NCBI GenBank assembly: GCA_030041295.1
Contig: JASHOD010000103.1
Coordinates: forward strand, 1 to 64,000
Reading direction: 5' to 3'
Length of the DNA stretch: 64,000 nt
From: Nitrososphaerales archaeon
Lineage (GTDB): Archaea; Thermoproteota; Nitrososphaeria; Nitrososphaerales; CADDZS01
Shown here: one piece after another, positions 36,145-44,862 of the stretch
Layout: the number at the start of each line of letters is the position of its first letter
Position numbering within the stretch: position 1 is the first letter of the stretch
Notes under the pieces: generated by a model
The model's database searches: none
Told to the model about the DNA's origin: nothing
Seen by the model: the letters and a program-made list of their open reading frames with translations, nothing else
Made by a program: the position numbers and the translations under genes

Positions 36145-36987
36145 ATGATTGCGAAAAACAAGGATGTGGAGATATATTACGAAGTTCTTGGCGACAAGGC
36201 ACCTGCCCTAATTTTAATCGAAGGGATCGGATACTCTAGCTGGTCTTGGTTCAAGCAGAAAGAGGAATTGCCCGGATCAGTCAAACTCGTGATTTTTGAT
36301 AATAGGGGTGTTGGAAAATCCTCTTCGCCTGCCGGAGCTTACTCGATGAAAGATTTTGTAGAGGACATGCAATCCGTAATCGAAGACTCCGGAATCAAGG
36401 AGAAACTCTATGTTTTAGGCGTGTCGATGGGCGGAATGATTGCGCAAGAGTACTACTTTGCCCACAAAGACAAAGTCAAGGGACTGATTTTGTCAAACAC
36501 CAGCTTTGGAAAGGGGTCTGTACTTCCTAGTCCAGAAGTCATGAAGATACTTTCCTCGGGTGCAAGTGGGCAATTCACTTACGAGGGTCTCTACCAGAGA
36601 ATGAGCGGCACTTTCTCTGAGAGCTTTTCGAAAGATAATCCAAAGGCATACGATGACGTCGTGAGGCGGCGTCTATCCAATGGCGATGACGCAAAGGGCT
36701 ACACGGGTCAGCTCTACGCCGTCGCAGGCTTTGATTCGCACGACCGACTGAAGGAGATTGAAGTTTCGACGCTTGTGATCACAGGGGACAAAGATATCGT
36801 TGTGCCGCAAGAGAACGCATCCGTACTACACAAGGAGATAGCGCAAAGCAAGCTCGTTGTGTTCAAGAATGCGGGTCACGCTCTTTGCATAGAAAGATAC
36901 TCAGATTTTGACCGCACGGTTTTGAATTTCATCAAAGTCGTAGAGTCTGGAAGATTCGAACGAGTGGAAGCTCCAGAGTCAGTTTAA
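36145..36987 (+). CDS. Alpha/beta hydrolase
   Basis: This 280-residue alpha/beta-hydrolase-fold enzyme has the nucleophile Ser in LGVSMGGM, the acid in TGDKDIVVP and the His in NAGHALCIER. The oxyanion loop region is EGIGYSSWSW. The serine nucleophile separates it from OleB-like beta-lactone decarboxylases, which use Asp. Within the operon it could release or transfer an acyl product as a thioesterase or esterase. A GAGGAG element precedes ATG 36145 and may be a Shine-Dalgarno-like site. The gene starts 34 bases after the ketosynthase stop. Confidence 0.92.
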   Translation: MIAKNKDVEIYYEVLGDKAPALILIEGIGYSSWSWFKQKEELPGSVKLVIFDNRGVGKSSSPAGAYSMKDFVEDMQSVIEDSGIKEKLYVLGVSMGGMIAQEYYFAHKDKVKGLILSNTSFGKGSVLPSPEVMKILSSGASGQFTYEGLYQRMSGTFSESFSKDNPKAYDDVVRRRLSNGDDAKGYTGQLYAVAGFDSHDRLKEIEVSTLVITGDKDIVVPQENASVLHKEIAQSKLVVFKNAGHALCIERYSDFDRTVLNFIKVVESGRFERVEAPESV

Positions 36988-36999
36988 AATTCGATCTTC

Positions 37000-38211
37000 A
37001 TGACGACCTTCGGCTGCGACAAGTTGGAATACTTGGCCGCTCGCTTTGGAACGCCTTGCTACTTTACTGACTTCTCTCTAATCGAAGAAAATTTCCAGCA
37101 AATGAAAAGTTCTTTCGATTCGCTTCGTAACTCTGGAAGGGATTACAAAATCCTCTACAGCATGAAGGCGAACTCGAATCCCTTCATTCTAAAGTTCCTT
37201 CATTATCTCGGAGCTGGGTTTGATATTCTCTCAAGCGGGGAATTAGAACTCGCTCTCAAAGCGGGAATGCCTGGGGAGGACCTGGTCCTAGGGGGTACGA
37301 TGATTCTCAATTCGCTTTTCCATGAAGCTGCAAAACACAAAATCAGAATCAATCTGGATTCGATAGAATCTATTTCGAGAGCTTCTTCAAGTGGAATCAA
37401 GAACGCCGGGATCAGGGTTAACCCGCTAGTCGAAGCTGGCCACCATGAAAAGGTCAAGACAGCAACAAAGACAACAAAGTTTGGAGTCGCTCTAAATGAA
37501 TACGAAGCTGCCAAGAACGAGTTCAAGCGAAACAACGTGTCCTTGGACGGGATACACTATCACATTGGTTCCGGCATTTCGGATTCAGGGCCCTTCGTAG
37601 AAGCATTGGATCAAGTTGTGAATGCAGTGCCCGATCTAGATACGCTGCAATACTTGGACATAGGAGGAGGCTATGCTATGAAGGACGATGGGGGTCAGTT
37701 TGATTTTGTTCCTCTGATAAACGCGCTTCAAATTAACAGCAGAATGATTCCGCCTCTTGTTTTCGTGGAATGTGGGCGCTACCTTGTTGCCAATAGTACA
37801 GTTCTCTTGACGCGCGTCGTCGAAGTCAAGGAGACCGCTGGCAGAACTTTTGTGGGAGTCGACGCGGGATTCAATGATATGATGCGGACTGTCCTTTATG
37901 GCGCTCAGCATCCAATCACAAGCTGCTCGAAGGACGGGAGAGGAATTGTTGGAGATTTAGTAGGGCCTATCTGTGAAAGCGGCGACGTGTTTCGCACTGA
38001 CGCGAGTATGACTGCTAAGGAAGGCAGTTTAGTTGCGATAGCGAATGTGGGGGCATACGGCTATTCGCTTTCTTCAAACTACTTAGTGCGCCCCCGGGCT
38101 CCTGAGATAGGAACTTACGATGACGAGATTTTTACAATGCGCGCTAGAGAAGAGTTTGACGACCTCTCACGACAAATCAACTGGCAAGAATACAAGCATT
38201 TTCTCTCATAA
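37000..38211 (+). CDS. PLP-dependent amino acid decarboxylase (LysA-like)
   Basis: This 403-residue fold-type III PLP enzyme belongs to the diaminopimelate/ornithine decarboxylase family. The PLP lysine is K56 in LYSMKANSNP. GIHYHIGSGI, DIGGGYAM, ECGRYLVANS, GPICESGDVF and VGAYGYSLSSNY are all present. It could make lysine from diaminopimelate. Its place as last gene of a ketosynthase operon, 12 bases after the hydrolase, suggests a dedicated amino-acid or amine building block for a metabolite. I cannot tell these apart from sequence. Confidence 0.92.
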   Translation: MTTFGCDKLEYLAARFGTPCYFTDFSLIEENFQQMKSSFDSLRNSGRDYKILYSMKANSNPFILKFLHYLGAGFDILSSGELELALKAGMPGEDLVLGGTMILNSLFHEAAKHKIRINLDSIESISRASSSGIKNAGIRVNPLVEAGHHEKVKTATKTTKFGVALNEYEAAKNEFKRNNVSLDGIHYHIGSGISDSGPFVEALDQVVNAVPDLDTLQYLDIGGGYAMKDDGGQFDFVPLINALQINSRMIPPLVFVECGRYLVANSTVLLTRVVEVKETAGRTFVGVDAGFNDMMRTVLYGAQHPITSCSKDGRGIVGDLVGPICESGDVFRTDASMTAKEGSLVAIANVGAYGYSLSSNYLVRPRAPEIGTYDDEIFTMRAREEFDDLSRQINWQEYKHFLS

Positions 38212-38268
38212 AGCGAAATGAAATTGTGAAGATATAACTATTCAAAAATTGGATGAGCTTCCAAGAAT

Positions 38269-38433
38269 ATGACTAGGATTCTGACATGCGAGATATGCGG
38301 AAACTCATTCGAATGCGAGGGCCCTTTATCCTTGGGATGCTGGTGCGCTCAGATCATGACTAGAAGGGAAAAGAGAAAGGAGCTTTCCGAAAGAGCGATC
38401 GACTGCGTATGTCCCTCGTGTCTTTCGAGTTAG
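38269..38433 (+). CDS. Small cysteine-rich CWC-type protein
   Basis: This 54-residue protein starts at ATG 38269. The pattern LTCEICGNSFECEG, then LGCWCAQI, then CVCPSCLSS matches the small cysteine-rich CWC family, probably a metal-binding protein. Its function is unknown. It ends overlapping the stop of the convergent Dph6-like gene by four bases. Confidence 0.75.
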   Translation: MTRILTCEICGNSFECEGPLSLGCWCAQIMTRREKRKELSERAIDCVCPSCLSS

Positions 38434-39122
38434 GCTAATTGAATATCGGCAAAATAGAACCCGTCTCTCTCTAGCACTTCCCCCACTTCAACCTCAATTT
38501 TGTCTCTGAATATGGGTCCATCATAGACAAACGTGTGAAATTCCCCGTTTTCTCCACACGGATCAACTTCATCTGGAATTTCCGAAAGAAAATTCGAGTC
38601 GAATTCCTTCCCACAGAATTTTGGATCCAGCTTCTTCGGATCAACCGTGCAAATGATAGCTCTAAAACCAGATTTGATAAAGAACTGTGCGAGCTTTTTA
38701 GTGTCCCTCTGCCATATGGGGAATATACATACGAGTCCGATGCTTCCAAGGAGCTTCTCTCTAAAAGCCCTAATATCTTCCAAAAACAAATCGCCAAAGG
38801 CTACTGCTGATATATTGTCTACTTTCTTTTTCCTAGAAAGAGATCTTGACATCTCGCTCTGATACACCTCGTTCGAGGCCTTGCTTGGAATCCAAACTTC
38901 TTCGAGTGGAATTTGAGTCGACTCTGACTGGGCGAGAAGCAGATCCCTTCTTACCCCGTGCATGCTGATTCGATTGTAGTCTTTTGTAAGCGTAGTTAGG
39001 AGCGCCTTGATTTCTATTTGCTCGAAGGCTTTGTTTGTTCGAAGCTCGTAAAGAGAGAGGGAGCTGTCCTTTCCTCCACTCCATGAAAGAAGCGCCGCAG
39101 GTTTGGACTCTGTGCCGTTCAA
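38430..39122 (-). CDS. dph6: Diphthine-ammonia ligase-like ATP pyrophosphatase (Dph6 family)
   Basis: This 230-residue N-type ATP pyrophosphatase opens with the PP-loop ALLSWSGGKDSSLSLYEL. It contains SMHGVRRDLL, GDLFLEDIRAFREKL and the Dph6 signature CGENGEFHTFVYDGP. The family forms the amide in the last step of diphthamide synthesis on elongation factor 2. Length and motifs match the archaeal homologues. No other diphthamide gene is nearby. It starts at 39122 upstream of the conserved segment. Confidence 0.88.
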   Translation of the reverse strand: MNGTESKPAALLSWSGGKDSSLSLYELRTNKAFEQIEIKALLTTLTKDYNRISMHGVRRDLLLAQSESTQIPLEEVWIPSKASNEVYQSEMSRSLSRKKKVDNISAVAFGDLFLEDIRAFREKLLGSIGLVCIFPIWQRDTKKLAQFFIKSGFRAIICTVDPKKLDPKFCGKEFDSNFLSEIPDEVDPCGENGEFHTFVYDGPIFRDKIEVEVGEVLERDGFYFADIQLA

Positions 39123-39249
39123 ATTGCTCCCACGATCCTAGACGTTTCTTTGCATACTGCCAGTTTTGATTTCATAAGGTTTTGAGAAGGAATTACACCG
39201 GCCGCTCGAAATCAGCTTTTTATTTATCTCCAATATTCAGTTAGGTAAT

Positions 39250-39651
39250 ATGCCTCGCAAGAAAACACAAAGGGGAGGACGAAAGTCTCCTTGGGTAGCA
39301 AGCGTGCCAATAGTAGTTTCGGATAGAGAAGTGTCCAAAAAGTGGTATACGGAAAAGCTGGGACTAGCCTTGACGGCTGACGATGATCATTGGGTTACTG
39401 TCGGAGGTTCGAGAGGAAAGGGAAGCCAGCTTCACTTGTGTCAGGCATCAGAGAATCGACCAACACCAATCGAGCTAGAACCAGGACCCTCTGGAATCGT
39501 TATCGTGCTGGCCGGAGATTTTCGCATCGCCTGCAAGCGGCTAGAGCAAGCCGGCGTCGAGTTCTCGCATCAGCCGGAAAAGGCTCCTTGGGGATGGTAT
39601 GCGACAATCCGCGACCCTGACGGAAACGAGCATTATCTTGCTCCGGAATGA
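39250..39651 (+). CDS. Glyoxalase/VOC-family protein
   Basis: This 133-residue vicinal-oxygen-chelate protein contains two beta-alpha-beta-beta-beta modules (VPIVVSDREVSKKWYTEKLGL; then RIACKRLEQAGVEFSHQPEKAPWGWYATIRDPDGNEHYLAP). A histidine in GSQLHLCQ and a glutamate or histidine in GNEHYLA are likely metal ligands. Such proteins isomerise, cleave or bind small substrates. The start is ATG 39250, preceded by a basic stretch of seven residues. Confidence 0.88.
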   Translation: MPRKKTQRGGRKSPWVASVPIVVSDREVSKKWYTEKLGLALTADDDHWVTVGGSRGKGSQLHLCQASENRPTPIELEPGPSGIVIVLAGDFRIACKRLEQAGVEFSHQPEKAPWGWYATIRDPDGNEHYLAPE

Positions 39652-39941
39652 AGAGCGCCCTTCAAACAGGTCGCATTTTCTTGCTTGAGAGTTTCTCGCG
39701 AAGAGTCTTGACACTCAATTCTAATCGCATCATTTGTCATCTTCCGATACTAACGAAGAAGGAGAATAGCTTTGTTTGATTGACTTTCTTGCTAGAGATG
39801 GCGATGACGTCAAGAAGTGTAGATATCCATTTTTCTTGTTGTCGTAGCTTCTAGTTTTAGTTACAGTAAGGATACAGTAACTATTATTAAAATGTGCTCC
39901 TTACAATTGGCGGGAAAATCACTATTAGCTCATTTTTGTAA

Positions 39942-40205
39942 TCAACCGAAGACTACACAGAGCCCGATATCGTAAAGAGTCATGATTTTGCCCAGTGAGC
40001 AAACCGAGCAACGCATCCTGCAAAGCAGGGCATTCGTTCCATGCGGCTCGCACTTGACCATAACCCATTTGTGACTTTCGATAATCCGATTTGCGGCCGC
40101 GGAATCATGCATTTCATGGAGAAAGGGTATGATAGAGGTGAGGGATGATTCTTCTAAAGAGCGGCCACCGTCATTAGTCAGAGATTCCTTTGGTGAAAAG
40201 GTCAT
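39942..40205 (-). CDS. Small one-knuckle zinc protein, SHKW/CSxC family (copy A)
   Basis: This 87-residue ORF starts at ATG 40205, with a TATA-like GATTTAGAA about 27 bases upstream. Its core reads ESHKWVMVKCEPHG, then RMRCSVCSLGKIM. The same spacing of SHKW, K-x-E-x-x-G and CSxC-x-L occurs in the ORF at 44863-45216, so the two are paralogues. With only one CxxC pair, a zinc site would need the histidines or a dimer. No function can be assigned. Confidence 0.55.
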   Translation of the reverse strand: MTFSPKESLTNDGGRSLEESSLTSIIPFLHEMHDSAAANRIIESHKWVMVKCEPHGTNALLCRMRCSVCSLGKIMTLYDIGLCVVFG

Positions 40206-40593
40206 ATGCTCCCACTTTGCTGACTTTTTTCTAAATCATCTAAAGCGTAATAGCAAACTAGATCAGAATTGTATTCGGTGCAGTGCTCACTCTAACATTC
40301 TCTCGCGCCGACACTTGTTCTTGTAGGGCGTTTAGCTTGTTCGATATTTTGAACTACTCTAACGACTCTTCTACACCTTGCCTTCCATTTTTCGGCTGTA
40401 TAGGCAACTGACATGGCAATTGTATGAAGTATTGAGATTGATTAAAATTTTTGCTCAACGCAAAATGAATACCTTCAACGAGATTCATACAAAGTTTCAT
40501 CGATCCTGAGGATGGATTGAAGAAGGAAAATTCTGATTCAGAGCCAAGAATCTTATTAGCATTCCAAGGAAAAATGTCATACTCGAGGGTAGA
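40206..40593. other. Intergenic stretch, no clear gene
   Basis: These 388 bases between the zinc protein and the F420-type reductase gene hold the probable promoter of the former. Otherwise I see only AT-rich sequence without a convincing ORF, tRNA or repeat. Confidence 0.45.
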
Positions 40594-41025
40594 TTGAGAA
40601 TGAGCGATTGGAACGCGTCAGTAATTGACGAATTTCGCAAGAATCATGGAAAGGTAGGAGGCAATTTCGAGGGCGCTCCATTATTGCTTATCCACCACGT
40701 AGGGGCTCGAAGCGGCGAGCCTAGAGTCAATCCAGTAATGTACCTCAAGGATGGAGGACGATTCTTGGTGTTTGCTTCCAAGGGTGGCGCGCCAACCAAT
40801 CTTGATTGGTATCATAATTTGAAAGCTCAGCCGGACAAAGTGGAAATTGAAGTGGGAGACGAGAAACTAGATGTGCGTGCTGATGAGATCAAGGGGCCAG
40901 AGCGAGACAAATTATACAAGAAACAATCAACACTCTTTCCCAATTTTGATCAGTACCAGCGGCAGACAAAGAGGATAATACCCGTCGTTGCGCTGACGCC
41001 TAAGAAATCTGGGTCGACAAGATGA
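40594..41025 (+). CDS. Deazaflavin (F420)-dependent nitroreductase-family protein
   Basis: This protein of about 142 residues is of the Ddn/DUF385 split-barrel type. The signature LLLIHHVGARSGEPRVNPVMYL, then FLVFASKGGAPTNLDWYHNLKAQPDKVEIEVG, is diagnostic. It binds coenzyme F420 and reduces nitro compounds, quinones or similar acceptors in known members. Start TTG 40594 or ATG 40600, the second more likely. It stands alone. The physiological substrate is unknown. Confidence 0.9.
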   Translation: MRMSDWNASVIDEFRKNHGKVGGNFEGAPLLLIHHVGARSGEPRVNPVMYLKDGGRFLVFASKGGAPTNLDWYHNLKAQPDKVEIEVGDEKLDVRADEIKGPERDKLYKKQSTLFPNFDQYQRQTKRIIPVVALTPKKSGSTR

Positions 41026-41046
41026 AAAGCTGCTTGACTTTTTGCG

Positions 41047-41247
41047 GTGATGCCGATCATGTGTAGGTACTCCCATGTTCCCGTGAGAACAGGAAAACAC
41101 GGGTTCATTTTAGACAACAAAACAGGAAAGCGATATCCTGAATCGAAATACACTGTCGCTCACATGAGTGATCATGTAGGATGTGTGATACGTCGGATTC
41201 CGGGCTCTGATAAGCGAGATTACTCGAGTAAGAAATCTCGAAAGTAG
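41047..41247 (+). CDS. Possible small protein, unknown
   Basis: This 66-residue basic ORF follows the F420-type reductase by about 20 bases. The segment GKHGFILDNKTGKRYPESKYTVAHMSDHVGCVIRRIPG looks protein-like, with three histidines and two cysteines overall. No family is recognised; it may be a chance ORF. Confidence 0.35.
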   Translation: MMPIMCRYSHVPVRTGKHGFILDNKTGKRYPESKYTVAHMSDHVGCVIRRIPGSDKRDYSSKKSRK

Positions 41248-41825
41248 TCAGTGTCGCATTTTTTGGCGAATTCTGAGAAAAGGGAAATTCTTCAAACAAC
41301 TCGCCTTTTTAGCTCAACGTAGTGTGCTATCTAATGGCTCGAGAACCGAAAGCTAGCATCGGCTCTTTTCCTTTTCTTTCTTCTTTATTAGAGCGCTTTC
41401 CCACCCGACTCGCGCGAGTGTCTCGTCTGGATCCGAAACAGAAAACTCGTACTGAGACCATTGCTTGTGCTCTGTTTTCACTCATAATTCATTTGCCAAC
41501 TCCTCCACGTTCTCCGCATTGAGGTGCACTCCAAAGGGATTTCTTCCAGGGGTAAGCCAGCCATCGACAGCCTTGACGAGATGGATCTGTGGCCCTCTTC
41601 CATCGAATAGGATTCTATATCATCATCGTAACCATGACGTTTGAACCCTAATTTGCCTTAGAAGCCTTCACTAACGTCCAAATTGTTGCATGGAATAATT
41701 GCTATAACGCAATTCGTTTCAGACATGAGTCTGATAGTCGAGTTCGAAAATCAGTAAGACTATCTAACGATGGTTGAATAGATGAAGGGATGCCCAAAAA
41801 TCTATTGCGGCCCAATAGTTAGGTA
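41248..41825. other. Intergenic stretch without a recognised gene
   Basis: I see no protein-like ORF, tRNA or clear repeat in these 578 bases. The final bases before 41826 are AT-rich and probably contain the promoter of the methyltransferase gene. Confidence 0.45.
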
Positions 41826-42422
41826 ATGATCATGGACAATGAACTAAAGGAATTCCTTCAGAGTCTGTACGAGATTGGGAGTGATTTCGATTCCAAGAAT
41901 AAAAATCACAGCGGACAAATGCTAAACATCACTCCAGATACAGGATTGTTTCTATCTATCCTAATCCAAGCAACGAAGGCCAAAAGTGTCTTGGAGATTG
42001 GAACGTCTAATGGTTATTCTACAATTTGGATAGCGAATGCACTTAGCAAATCGGGAGGACGGGTTACGACGCTCGAAGTATCTGAGAAGAAATTCATTAT
42101 GGCAAATGATAATTTCAAAAAGAGTGGCCTTTCGAAAAACATCGATTCACGCCTTGTCGACGTTCGAAGTTATCTGAAAGACGTTGAAAAGGGTTCAATC
42201 GATCTGATCTTTCTTGATGCTGAAAGGCCGCAATATGTCAGTTACTGGAACGACCTAGATGGCGTGCTTAGAGTTAATGGATTGCTTTTGGTCGACAACG
42301 CACTCGCTCCAAAGCCAGACGAACTCGTGGATTTCTTCAAAGTCGTCGAGGACTCTCAAAGGTACATTTCGCAAACACTCCAGATAGGAAAGGGCGAGAT
42401 GATCGCTCTTAAAATAGAATGA
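41826..42422 (+). CDS. O-methyltransferase (class I SAM-dependent)
   Basis: This 198-residue methyltransferase resembles the caffeoyl-CoA/catechol O-methyltransferase group. Motif I is SVLEIGTSNGYSTIWIA, the acidic loop is TTLEVSEKK, and IDLIFLDAERPQYVSYW carries the usual aspartate that binds metal or SAM ribose. VNGLLLVDNA follows. It would methylate a hydroxyl group on an aromatic or other small molecule. The start is ATG 41826 or ATG 41832. An alpha/beta hydrolase follows 25 bases later, so they may be cotranscribed. Confidence 0.9.
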   Translation: MIMDNELKEFLQSLYEIGSDFDSKNKNHSGQMLNITPDTGLFLSILIQATKAKSVLEIGTSNGYSTIWIANALSKSGGRVTTLEVSEKKFIMANDNFKKSGLSKNIDSRLVDVRSYLKDVEKGSIDLIFLDAERPQYVSYWNDLDGVLRVNGLLLVDNALAPKPDELVDFFKVVEDSQRYISQTLQIGKGEMIALKIE

Positions 42423-42447
42423 GATAGGCAGTTGTTAAGGAAAAGAT

Positions 42448-43110
42448 TTGCCTGAAGATTCAATTAAAATTGAAGGTTTGTCCATCAGATACTGGACTAA
42501 TGTGGGCGGCTTGAGCGGTGATAACGCAAACGACAAAGAACGTAAGACCGTCGTCCTCTTTCACGGCAATGCATTTTCTCTAGATTCTTGGAAGAAAACA
42601 AAGACGCTCGACGAGCTCTCTTCCAAAGGATACAGAGTATTTGCTATAGATCTTCCTGCGGGAAAAGGCTCTATGTCCGACAAACTTAGCCCGAAGGTTC
42701 TCAAAAGCGATCCAGATAGAATCTTGACAGTGTTCGACAATCTGTTCGGCGCACTAAAAGTCGGCGACTTGCCCTTTGCGATCGTGGGTCCTTCGATGGG
42801 AGGGGGATTTGCTCTTGGATACGCGCTGTCACGACCGAAGAGGGTCAGCGCACTCGTCCTCATAAGCCCATCAATTTATAGGATTGCGGAGCAGGACCAA
42901 AGCAAATTATCGGACCTGGATGTACCAGTTCTGCTCGTCTGGGGTGAGCGGGACAGGGTCTTCCCCCTAGTAGAGTACGGAAAGCCTCTGAAAGAAAAGC
43001 TTCCTCGCTCGAAACTGATAATTGTAAAGCAGGCGGCTCACGGGGTATACCTAGACAAGCCAGACAAGTTCAACGAGCTTCTACTTGATTACTTTTCTGA
43101 AGTTATGTGA
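42448..43110 (+). CDS. Alpha/beta hydrolase
   Basis: This 220-residue alpha/beta hydrolase has the oxyanion segment VVLFHGNAFS, nucleophile Ser in IVGPSMGGGFAL, acid in WGERDRVFP and His in QAAHGVYLDKP. It starts at TTG 42448, 25 bases after the O-methyltransferase gene, and ends cleanly. Substrate unknown; esterase, lipase-like or peroxidase activity are possible in this fold. Confidence 0.9.
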   Translation: MPEDSIKIEGLSIRYWTNVGGLSGDNANDKERKTVVLFHGNAFSLDSWKKTKTLDELSSKGYRVFAIDLPAGKGSMSDKLSPKVLKSDPDRILTVFDNLFGALKVGDLPFAIVGPSMGGGFALGYALSRPKRVSALVLISPSIYRIAEQDQSKLSDLDVPVLLVWGERDRVFPLVEYGKPLKEKLPRSKLIIVKQAAHGVYLDKPDKFNELLLDYFSEVM

Positions 43111-43327
43111 TCGTCCTAATATCCCGGCGTTTGCGGTAGACCAAGCCGAATTGACTAGTCCTCTCTGCACTTTCAATTCCTGCTCTCTACAGTCTACTTT
43201 AAACTTGCTTTACAGAGATCAGCCGTTGAATTGGTAAAAATCTTCTAGTTCAGTCTAACGAGTTGGTATTCAGACTCCATATCGGTTTAATACGAAAAAA
43301 GAGGAAGAAACGAGTTGGGAAAGTCCA

Positions 43328-44479
43328 TTGAGGATCCCATCTACAAGCTCTCTATCCATCCAATGCAAAGATATGCAACATCATAGAATTACTGGTTCTT
43401 TTGGCTTCAAGGATTTCGATGGTACAGCCGAGGAGTCCACTTATTGGAACAAGGCTACTGAAGAGGAAAAGCAAGAGCTCAAAAAGAAGCATGTAGCTAC
43501 CGGCGTCTGTCTGCTTTGCATGATTGATGAACTCTTACCAAAATCCCCTGAACGTCGAAGAGCCGTCCCCGCTGAAACTGATCAAAAAAGAAACCGGGAA
43601 GAGATAATCCCTACTGCCGCTCCAAGGAAAAAGATCGTGGGTGGGATAATTAATCGCGCTTTTGAGAGGGCCGAAGCCTCGTCGCCAAATCTGAAGGTCT
43701 CCTGGACTTGGTACAATGAGGATGCAGAAATCATTTCTTGGACTTTACAAAATATAAGTGCGCAACAGGCTACAGGAATTTTGTTTCGAAATTCCTACTA
43801 CTTTGGAAACGCCTACTGGCCGATTTACAAAAACAATCCTGGATTCGGTGTGACTTTCGAGTCTAATCTTGAACCGCTCAGTGACAAGTCCATTCGAAAT
43901 AACTCTGCCCCCTTGGGAGTCGTTTCGTGGAAACAAGCAGATGGCTCCTACAAGAGTATTGTCGCTTTTGTATTTACGCTCTCTCCGGGTCAAACTTGGC
44001 AAATGCTTGAGGCGGGTTTCTCCCACTTAAGACCGCCCCAAAACATCGGCATATTTGAAGTGAGTCAGGTCTCTAAAGCTGACTCTTTCACTTTAGCTTA
44101 TGATCAAGAACAAGTCGACGCATGGGACGCGCAAACCGGGAATTCAGACAAGGGGTATTCTCCAAATCCGAATGTTATCAGCACAGTCCAAGTTCTTGCT
44201 CCTCCTGAGGCGCCGTTCGAACAGTTGTTCAAAGGAGACTCGATACATCAGGGAAGTGTTCAGATCCCTGCTGCTAAAGAAGATGAGTTAGCTAGAAAAG
44301 AACAAGTAGTAACGGACAACGAAGTGAAAGAAGAAGAAGAAAAACAACTACATCAGCAGCAACAGGAAGAAGAACAAGCTCCTATAGAGCTGGAAGCTTC
44401 AGCGAGCTCAACAACGAGTAGCGGAACCAAATCACTTTGGTCCCTTTTAGGTAAACAGACGTCATCTGGAAAAAACTGA
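43328..44479 (+). CDS. Unknown protein with charged, Gln/Glu-rich C-terminal tail
   Basis: This is a 383-residue soluble protein, starting at TTG 43328 or ATG 43373. An N-terminal part (about 15-75) contains SFGFKDFDGTAEE, YWNKATEEEKQELKKKH and GVCLLCMIDELLP. A beta-rich middle domain (about 105-300) has VSWTWYNEDAEIISWTLQNISAQQATGILFRNSYYFGNAYWPIYKNN. The tail (about 315-383) is low-complexity, rich in Glu, Gln, Ser and Thr. No signal peptide or membrane segment is visible. I do not recognise a family. The middle domain could be an immunoglobulin-like or jelly-roll fold. Confidence 0.75.
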   Translation: MRIPSTSSLSIQCKDMQHHRITGSFGFKDFDGTAEESTYWNKATEEEKQELKKKHVATGVCLLCMIDELLPKSPERRRAVPAETDQKRNREEIIPTAAPRKKIVGGIINRAFERAEASSPNLKVSWTWYNEDAEIISWTLQNISAQQATGILFRNSYYFGNAYWPIYKNNPGFGVTFESNLEPLSDKSIRNNSAPLGVVSWKQADGSYKSIVAFVFTLSPGQTWQMLEAGFSHLRPPQNIGIFEVSQVSKADSFTLAYDQEQVDAWDAQTGNSDKGYSPNPNVISTVQVLAPPEAPFEQLFKGDSIHQGSVQIPAAKEDELARKEQVVTDNEVKEEEEKQLHQQQQEEEQAPIELEASASSTTSSGTKSLWSLLGKQTSSGKN

Positions 44480-44527
44480 ATCTTAACTTCTTCTCCAGCA
44501 AAGGAACTCTTTTTTAGGCACTGCTAT

Positions 44528-44722
44528 TTGGAAGGTGTCTTGGGGAAAGAAGTGAATGAATTGAACTGTCCTCATTGTAAGAAAGACACGTTCTTTCCCT
44601 ATAGGGTAGATTTGGGAAGAATGATCGTCTATCTTTGTGTCTCCTGCGGGCACGAGAGCACCTTGGACATATTTGCTGAAGAAGAAGAGAAGGCAAAGAG
44701 TCGCTTGTCCAAGGAAAGATAG
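44528..44722 (+). CDS. Small zinc-ribbon protein
   Basis: This ORF of about 64 residues has the zinc-ribbon halves LNCPHCKKDTFFPY and LCVSCGHESTLD, then an acidic/basic helix of 20 residues. Four cysteines fit one zinc ion. The exact start is unclear: in-frame TTG and GTG codons lie at 44528, 44540, 44552 and 44561. It follows the unknown 383-residue gene by about 50 bases. Confidence 0.7.
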   Translation: MEGVLGKEVNELNCPHCKKDTFFPYRVDLGRMIVYLCVSCGHESTLDIFAEEEEKAKSRLSKER

Positions 44723-44862
44723 CGATATCCGATTCTTGGCATGAGGACATGGATTCTTTACGATTTTGTTTCTTTTGGAACTAGTTCGAGTTCAGTTCTG
44801 CTGGCGATTCTACAAAATCCAATTGTTTCGTAGATCTGTTTCGCCAAGCGGTTGTTACTTTA

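Noticed and set aside
33647-36987. Calling the operon an olefin (OleABCD) pathway
   Set aside because: The hydrolase has a serine nucleophile rather than the OleB aspartate, no short-chain dehydrogenase is present, and the PLP decarboxylase and MaoC genes are not part of that pathway.
40129-40326. Plus-strand ORF of 65 codons opposite the small zinc protein
   Set aside because: It overlaps the antisense of copy A, which is supported by its paralogue and a TATA-like box. Its own sequence shows no conserved pattern.
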